Assembly: GCF_014636235.1 (NCBI RefSeq)
Contig: NZ_BMDZ01000003.1
Span: 97,033 to 161,032, forward strand
DNA: 64,000 nucleotides
Direction: 5' to 3'
Origin: Tistrella bauzanensis
GTDB lineage: Bacteria > Pseudomonadota > Alphaproteobacteria > Tistrellales > Tistrellaceae
Of this stretch, positions 60,892-64,000 are shown one piece after another. The first letter of the stretch is position 1. Every line of letters begins with the position of its first letter. The notes under the pieces were generated by a model. The model ran no database searches. It saw only the letters and a program-made list of their open reading frames with translations, and was not told the origin of the DNA. A program made the position numbers and the translations under genes.

Positions 60892-62157
60892 TCAGGTCAT
60901 CCGGCTGAAGATCACGGAGGCATTGACGCCGCCGAAACCGAAGCCGTTCGACAGCACATGATCGACGGTCTTGCGCCGGGCTTCCGGGCCGATCAGGTCC
61001 AGCCCGCCGGCCGCCGGATCGGGATCGGTCAGGTTCAGGGTGGGAGGCAGCATGCCGTCACGCAGGGCCATCAGCGAGAACATCGCCTCGATGGCGCCGG
61101 CGGCCCCCAGCAGGTGGCCGGTCGCCGATTTGGTCGACGAGATCGACACGCCACTGTCGGTGCCGAAAACGGCCCTGATCGCTGCCAGCTCGCCCGCGTC
61201 GCCGACCGGTGTCGACGTGGCGTGCGCATTCAGATAACCGATCTGTCCGGGCTGAAGGCCCGCTGCCGCCAGCGCCGCGCGCATGGCGCGCTGGGCGCCT
61301 TCGCCGTCTTCCGGGGCCGCGGTCATGTGATGGGCATCGGCGCTGGTGCCATAGCCGGTCACCTCGGCGATCGGGACCGCACCGCGGGTGAGCGCATGAT
61401 CCAGCGCCTCGATCACCAGCATCACGGCGCCCTCGCCCATCACGAAGCCGTCGCGGGCAGTGTCGAACGGGCGCGACGCTTCGGTCGGCCGGTCGTTGAA
61501 GCCGGTCGACAGGGCACGGGCGGCGGCAAATCCGCCCAGGCTGACACGGTCGATACAGGCTTCGGCGCCGCCGACCAGCGCGATATCGGCCTCGCCCGCG
61601 CGGATGATCCGGGCGCCGTCGCCGATCGCCTGAACGCTGGCGGCGCAGGCGGTGACCGGCGCGCCCAGCGGCCCGCGCAGGCGGTGGCGGATCGACACCT
61701 GGCCTGCCGCCATATTGGGCAGGAAGGACGGCACGGTGAACGGCGACAGCCGGCGGGGACCGCGGGTGTCGGTGATACGCACCGCCTCGGCCATGGCCGG
61801 CAGGCCGCCGACGCCGGTGCCGATCACTGTGGCCGTGCGCGCCCGTTCCACATCGGTGGCGGGCGCCCAGCCGGCATGGGCCATGGCCTCATCGGCGGCG
61901 GCCATCGCCAGCAGGATGAAGCGGTCCATCTTTTTCTGGTCTTTGGGCGACACCGCGGCGGCGGCATCGAATCCGCCCTCGGCATCCTCGACGATATCGG
62001 GCACGACGCCGGCGACCTTGGCCTGAAGATCGGCCACCATCGCCTCGGGCAGCGCGCGGATGCCCGAGCGCCCTTCCAGCAGCCGTTGCCACACGCGTTC
62101 AGTGCCGCAGCCAAGGGGGGAGACCGTTCCGATACCGGTGACGACAATACGTCTCAT
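60892..62157 (-). CDS. fabF: Beta-ketoacyl-ACP synthase II (KAS II)
   Basis: 421-aa condensing enzyme. MRRIVVTGIGTVSPLG start, catalytic Cys in VTACAASVQAIGDGARII, His in YLNAHATSTPVGD, Lys in SISSTKSATGHLLGA and His near the end (LSNGFGFGGVNASVIF), so it should condense malonyl-ACP with acyl-ACP. It stands apart from any fab operon; instead its ATG overlaps a TetR gene stop (ATGA). It may be a second KAS II used for a special acyl chain. The neighbouring regulator suggests induced expression. Confidence 0.94.
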   Translation of the reverse strand: MRRIVVTGIGTVSPLGCGTERVWQRLLEGRSGIRALPEAMVADLQAKVAGVVPDIVEDAEGGFDAAAAVSPKDQKKMDRFILLAMAAADEAMAHAGWAPATDVERARTATVIGTGVGGLPAMAEAVRITDTRGPRRLSPFTVPSFLPNMAAGQVSIRHRLRGPLGAPVTACAASVQAIGDGARIIRAGEADIALVGGAEACIDRVSLGGFAAARALSTGFNDRPTEASRPFDTARDGFVMGEGAVMLVIEALDHALTRGAVPIAEVTGYGTSADAHHMTAAPEDGEGAQRAMRAALAAAGLQPGQIGYLNAHATSTPVGDAGELAAIRAVFGTDSGVSISSTKSATGHLLGAAGAIEAMFSLMALRDGMLPPTLNLTDPDPAAGGLDLIGPEARRKTVDHVLSNGFGFGGVNASVIFSRMT

Positions 62158-62759
62158 GAGGGCGTCTTTCCTTCGCGGACAGGCAGCACGGCCTGAAGAT
62201 CCTGGATGGCAGCGGCAATTTCCGACCGCATCATGGCCGGATCGCCGAAACTATGGGCCAGCACGCTGCTGCCGGCCCATCTCGCAACAAACTGTCTCGA
62301 CCGGTTGATCGCCTCTGTCTCCGACAGGCCGGCGCCGGTCAGCTCCGCTGTCAGCCTGTCGATCAACCGGTGCACGACCTGCACCGTCAAGGCGCGCGCC
62401 TCGGCCTCGTCGGCATCGCCGCCGGCCAGATCCCGCAACAGGCGCTGCATCGGGCAGCCATAGGCGGCGGCGTCGTCGGACCTGCCGGCAAGCGCGTCAC
62501 CAAGCCGGTCCAGCCGCGCAGCCACGGTGTCCGCCGTCTGCATGTCGTGGATCACCTGATCCATCCACGCGAGTTGGGCGCGCGCCGCAGCACATGCAAG
62601 GGCAGCTTTCGTGGGGAAATGATAGAATACCGCGCCCGCCGGCACACCGGCTTCCAGGGCGATATCCCGCAAGGCCACGCCATGATAACCCCGTCGATGG
62701 AACAGGACCGCCGCCGCCTGGGCCAGCCGGTCGCGTTTGAGGGCAGTGGAAGGGCGCAT
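62154..62759 (-). CDS. TetR/AcrR family transcriptional regulator
   Basis: 201 aa. The N-terminal HTH is RDRLAQAAAVLFHRRGYHGVALRDIALEAGVPAGAVFYHFPTKAAL; the rest is the variable helical ligand domain. A perfect palindrome with arms AAGTCAG/CTGACTT sits 26 bp before the start, consistent with autorepression of the TetR-KAS II pair. The ligand is unknown, possibly an acyl thioester. Translationally coupled to the KAS II gene. Confidence 0.92.
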   Translation of the reverse strand: MRPSTALKRDRLAQAAAVLFHRRGYHGVALRDIALEAGVPAGAVFYHFPTKAALACAAARAQLAWMDQVIHDMQTADTVAARLDRLGDALAGRSDDAAAYGCPMQRLLRDLAGGDADEAEARALTVQVVHRLIDRLTAELTGAGLSETEAINRSRQFVARWAGSSVLAHSFGDPAMMRSEIAAAIQDLQAVLPVREGKTPS

Positions 62760-62784
62760 CGATCGGAAGCCCGTGGCAAAGATA

Positions 62785-62802
62785 AAGTCAGTTGCCTGAC
62801 TT
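62785..62802. promoter_or_regulatory. Palindromic operator of the TetR-KAS II pair
   Basis: AAGTCAG-TTGC-CTGACTT, perfect 7-bp arms, in an AT-rich patch with a minus-strand -10-like TATCTT beside it. A repressor here would cover the promoter. Confidence 0.65.
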
Positions 62803-62879
62803 AAATAGAATCATGCCGGCACCGCGTCAAGCGCGGTTGCCGGTGGTGAGGGGAGAGGGCGGGGTGGGCGCGCCGGTTG

Positions 62880-63773
62880 TCAGGCGCTCTTGGTTTCCAG
62901 CCGTCGGCCCAGGCGGCCAGCCAGATCCTGAATATATTGCCACGCGACGCGGCCCGAGCGTCCACCGCGGGTCTGTGCCCAGACGATGGCCTCGCGATCC
63001 AGGGTCTCATCAGCCATCTCCAGCTGATAGGCCCGGGCATAGCCGCGCACCATGGCCAGGTAGGTTTTCTGGTCGCAGGCATGGAAGCCCAGCCACAAAC
63101 CGAAGCGATCCGACAGCGACACCTTCTCTTCCACCGCTTCAGATGGATTGATCGCGGTGGAGCGTTCATTGTCGATCATGTCGCGCGGCATCAGATGGCG
63201 CCGGTTCGATGTCGCATAGAACAGAACCTCGTCGGGCCGCCCCTCGATGCCGCCATCCAGCACCGCCTTCAACGATTTGTAATCGGTGTCGTCGTGGTCG
63301 AAGGACAGATCGTCGCAGAACAGCAGCGCCCGGTGTGGCCCGCCACGCAGCACCGCCAGCAGATCGGGCAGTTGCGAGATGTCCTCGCGGTGGATCTCGA
63401 TCAGCTTCAGCGGCTTTTCGCCGGCGGGGGTATCGGCGACGATGCGGGCATGCACGGCCTTGACCAGAGAGCTTTTGCCCATGCCGCGGGCGCCCCAGAG
63501 CAGGGCATTGTTGGCGGGAAGTCCGGCGGCGAAGCGCCGGGTGTTGGCGATCAGCTGATCGCGTGCCAGATCGACGCCTTCCAGAAGGCCGATATCCACC
63601 CGTGACACCCGGACCACCGGCACGAGGCTGCGGTTCGACGACTGCCAGACAAACGCATCGGCTGCATCGAGATCGGTCTTGACCGCGGCGGGCGGCGCCA
63701 GCCGTTCAAGGGCCGAGGCGATCCGGTCGAGCACGGGGATCAGCATGGCGGCGGTGGAGGTGCTGTCGGTCAT
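62880..63773 (-). CDS. DUF815 AAA-type ATPase
   Basis: 297 aa. Walker A is LLWGARGMGKSSLVKAVHAR (94-102 core) and Walker B ALLFCDDLSFDHDD. Motifs LATSNRRHLMPRDM-like (FYATSNRRHLMPRD) and SDRFGLWLGFHACDQKTYL are typical of DUF815, a family of stand-alone ATPases in alphaproteobacteria with unknown job. The start at 63773 begins the conserved length; 63815 is an alternative. In many alphaproteobacteria it lies near secretion or yajC genes, which would be beyond the right edge. Confidence 0.93.
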   Translation of the reverse strand: MTDSTSTAAMLIPVLDRIASALERLAPPAAVKTDLDAADAFVWQSSNRSLVPVVRVSRVDIGLLEGVDLARDQLIANTRRFAAGLPANNALLWGARGMGKSSLVKAVHARIVADTPAGEKPLKLIEIHREDISQLPDLLAVLRGGPHRALLFCDDLSFDHDDTDYKSLKAVLDGGIEGRPDEVLFYATSNRRHLMPRDMIDNERSTAINPSEAVEEKVSLSDRFGLWLGFHACDQKTYLAMVRGYARAYQLEMADETLDREAIVWAQTRGGRSGRVAWQYIQDLAGRLGRRLETKSA

Positions 63774-63943
63774 CGGCTGGTCCTGTCGGGTTCCTGTGGT
63801 GTGCGCGGTTGGCAAGTCTGCCGCAGGTTATAGCGTCTCGCGCCGCCCGGCCAAAGCCCGGGGTCATCATGGGGACCATTGGCGATCGGCGCCACGGCGA
63901 CCATATCGGGTCGGGCAGGGGGCAGGGGAATCGGGTGAAAATT

Positions 63944-64000
63944 TTAAGCTGCGATGATGCTTGCGAGGAAGTCGTCGTCCCAAGCGGCGACCTTGCGTCG
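63944..64000 (-). CDS. C-terminal end of an unidentified gene (cut by window edge)
   Basis: The last 18 codons before a TAA on the minus strand read RRKVAAWDDDFLASIIAA. The family cannot be identified. It could be the 3' end of a conventional gene or of an insertion sequence. Confidence 0.35.
   Translation of the reverse strand, partial: RRKVAAWDDDFLASIIAA

Noticed and set aside
63944-64000. Insertion sequence end at the right edge
   Set aside because: Only 18 codons are visible and no terminal inverted repeat can be shown, so I report only a partial gene end.

Overview
The window is GC-rich, densely packed chromosome from an alphaproteobacterium. The pointers are popZ next to valS, erpA divergent from dgt-argS, an ErpA/NadABC/TatABC gene set, and the order argS-SPOR-nagZ-scpA-scpB ... 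tatABC-serS-surE-pcm-LysM/M23. The content fits a Rhodospirillales-like lineage (Azospirillum/Tistrella type). That placement is inference from gene order and sequence style, not a database match.

Layout. 1-6.4 kb: a hybrid sensor kinase cut by the left edge, a crotonase-fold protein, an SCP2 protein behind a LiuR-like palindrome, and an AMP-forming acyl-CoA synthetase. 6.7-7.0 kb: tRNA-Asn and tRNA-Cys. 7.4-13.3 kb: a PCMT-like protein, tolC, popZ and valS. 13.4-21.1 kb, mostly minus strand: an SMP-30 protein, a PAS/HD-GYP protein, the nadA-nadB-nadC operon, a GFA-type zinc protein, xthA and erpA. 21.4-28.0 kb: a tightly coupled plus-strand operon dgt-argS-SPOR-nagZ-scpA-scpB.

28.0-54.5 kb separates scpB from tatA, two blocks that adjoin in many alphaproteobacteria. 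The interval holds a complete NHLM-type peptide export system: an HlyD adaptor, a C39 peptidase-ABC transporter and a second large ABC transporter. Facing it convergently are two nitrile-hydratase-like leader peptide (NHLP) precursors and a translationally coupled exported protein. An OmpR-type regulator with an altered receiver lies divergent to the precursors. Further on are an NCS2 permease with an extra ATPase-like tail, a glycine-zipper lipoprotein, a PMP3-type protein, the Anbu / transglutaminase / alpha-E / ATP-grasp cluster, an RsbW/STAS pair, a Na/Pi-type transporter, TerC, a CorC-type protein and a ferric-iron ABC importer.

54.5-60.8 kb returns to the conserved block: tatABC, serS, surE, pcm and a LysM/M23 lipoprotein whose metal ligands look degenerate. 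60.9-64 kb: a KAS II gene coupled to a TetR regulator with a clear upstream palindrome, a DUF815 AAA-type ATPase, and the last codons of an unidentified gene.

The most interesting parts are the NHLP/NHLM locus, which has two different precursors and no recognisable maturation enzyme in the window, and the 26.5-kb interval between scpB and tatA that contains it. No CRISPR array, rRNA, phage module or intact insertion sequence was seen.
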